From positions 5,520,501-5,584,500 of the forward strand of contig OY987269.1 in NCBI GenBank assembly GCA_963920665.1: DNA of 64,000 bases. Reading direction: 5' to 3'. The notes beneath the pieces are model-generated. The model was not told the origin of the DNA, searched no databases, and saw only the letters and a list, made by a program, of their open reading frames with translations. This document shows, piece after piece, positions 63,257 through 64,000 of the stretch. Position numbers and translations under genes: made by a program. The DNA comes from Straminergon stramineum (Eukaryota; Streptophyta; Bryopsida; Hypnales; Calliergonaceae). Within the stretch, counting starts at the first letter, position 1, and every line of letters begins with the position of its first letter.

Positions 63257-63366
63257 TTTCAATGGGAATGCAGTATAATATTGAATATTGAAAATTTATT
63301 ATTACAATACTATTTGTAGCATTGCAACAATATACTTTTAATATTATACTGCATCTCCATTGAAAC
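63257..63366. repeat. imperfect palindrome, possible MITE
   Basis: The left arm TTTCAATGGGAATGCAGTAT mirrors the right arm around ATACTGCATCTCCATTGAAA, separated by AT-rich sequence with AATATT words. Weaker similarity may extend outward. No target duplication was found. Confidence 0.6.
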
Positions 63367-63482
63367 TTTACTGCAATAGTACTAAAGCAATGGGGGGATA
63401 ACTTTCTTCATGTGGATACAAAAAATGCATCTATTGGTTCAATAATGATAAGTTAGCATTTTGGTGAATACCTTGGTCATGG

Positions 63483-63719
63483 TCAAGGAGAATTGACCCC
63501 CCTTATTGCCCTGTATTTTACACCTAGAGAAAACACTAAATTTTTTAAATTTATTACCCATGATAAAATTTGAAAATTTTTGAGTTTATATTTACAATTG
63601 AAGCCCCCAAATTAGCTTAGAGAGGTGAAGAAATACAAAATTTACTCGGCATGAAATAGGGGGCAATTTTTTCATTTACCTATGGCTAGGGCAATAAGGG
63701 GGGCAATTCTCCTTGGCCC
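63483..63719. mobile_element. Mutator-type MITE, 237 bp, 10-bp TSD
   Basis: Ends are TCAAGGAGAATTGACCCCCC and, on the right reverse-complemented, CCAAGGAGAATTGCCCCCC, both continuing TTATTGCCCT. The direct repeat TTGGTCATGG lies on both sides (63473-63482 and 63720-63729). The ends are those of the 4.2 kb element at 715-4947. There is no ORF. Confidence 0.85.
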
Positions 63720-63752
63720 TTGGTCATGGGGTTTGTGTCCATCTTGGATTAA

Positions 63753-63948
63753 CCCTAGGAAGACATCACGGACACTAAGTGTTCAATGGAAGACAAAGAA
63801 TCCTTCTATGTAGGATAGAAGTGTAGATGTTCATCCTTGGAATTATGTGTGAAAAGGGAAGGTCTTGCATAGTAGTTTCACCTCATATAAGTACTCCTGA
63901 TTTTTTTAAGCAAACAATTCACATGGTGATTAGCCCCTCCTTTTAGGA
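63753..63948. mobile_element. piggyBac-type MITE, copy I
   Basis: TTAA at 63749-63752 is followed by CCCTAGGAAG, very close to the CCCTAGAAAG terminus of the founding piggyBac element. A candidate right end (CCTTTTAGGA followed by TTAA, 63949-63952) gives 196 bp. The interior follows 42102-42323 word for word in places, such as GTGAAAAGGGAAG. The right boundary is less sure because similarity to known relatives fades there. Confidence 0.6.
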
Positions 63949-64000
63949 TTAATCTAAAAGCCATGGGTGCCAATTCATGGTGCTTGGATAATAAGGACCT

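Overview
This window looks like nuclear DNA from a land plant with a repeat-rich, AT-rich genome. It holds one clearly intact host gene, a group III CONSTANS-like (COL9/COL10-type) B-box/CCT transcription factor at 58477-62208 on the + strand. The gene has five predicted exons, GT..AG introns of about 0.36-0.83 kb and a long, GC-richer leader. Its domain order, conserved middle motif and CCT are those of green-plant COL proteins. No rRNA, tRNA, CRISPR, operon or bacterial signal was seen. Which plant lineage this is cannot be settled from the sequence alone.

Almost everything else is DNA transposon sequence, and at least five superfamilies can be recognised from their own ends. A 4.2 kb element with Mutator-type ends and a 9-bp target duplication lies at 715-4947, and a small relative at 63483-63719 has the same ends and a 10-bp duplication. 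A decayed PIF/Harbinger pair, a transposase (+) and a trihelix-like partner (-), lies at 17.9-20.2 kb. CACTA-type elements start CACTA/CACTG and have 3-bp duplications; they lie at 21366, about 26347-32997, 34570, 38037 and 41136. A decayed piggyBac transposase runs on the - strand at 33345-35350. A 3.5 kb Tc1-type element at 52257-55796 has a DD34E transposase and very long inverted repeats. Tourist-like and other small palindromic elements lie at 12205 and 43614.

The least expected layer is a set of roughly nine elements of 0.2-0.95 kb. Each starts and ends at TTAA (or a one- or two-base variant) followed by CCCCTAAA-like inverted repeats. TTAA target sites and CCC-type termini are the piggyBac signature, and the same window carries a piggyBac transposase relic. 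Several members share their interiors. Three lie nearly head-to-tail at 41392-43029, two of them sharing one TTAA.

Layout: 0-11 kb, repeats with the Mutator-like element; 11.4-13.6 kb, a GC-richer island without a recognised gene; 13.6-17.9 kb, AT-rich filler; 17.9-20.4 kb, Harbinger relic; 20.4-26.3 kb, filler; 26.3-33 kb, large CACTA element; 33-36 kb, piggyBac relic with a CACTA palindrome inside it; 36-52 kb, CACTA and TTAA elements; 52.2-55.8 kb, Tc1 element; 56.2-62.9 kb, the COL gene with its leader and 3' region; 62.9-64 kb, more small elements.
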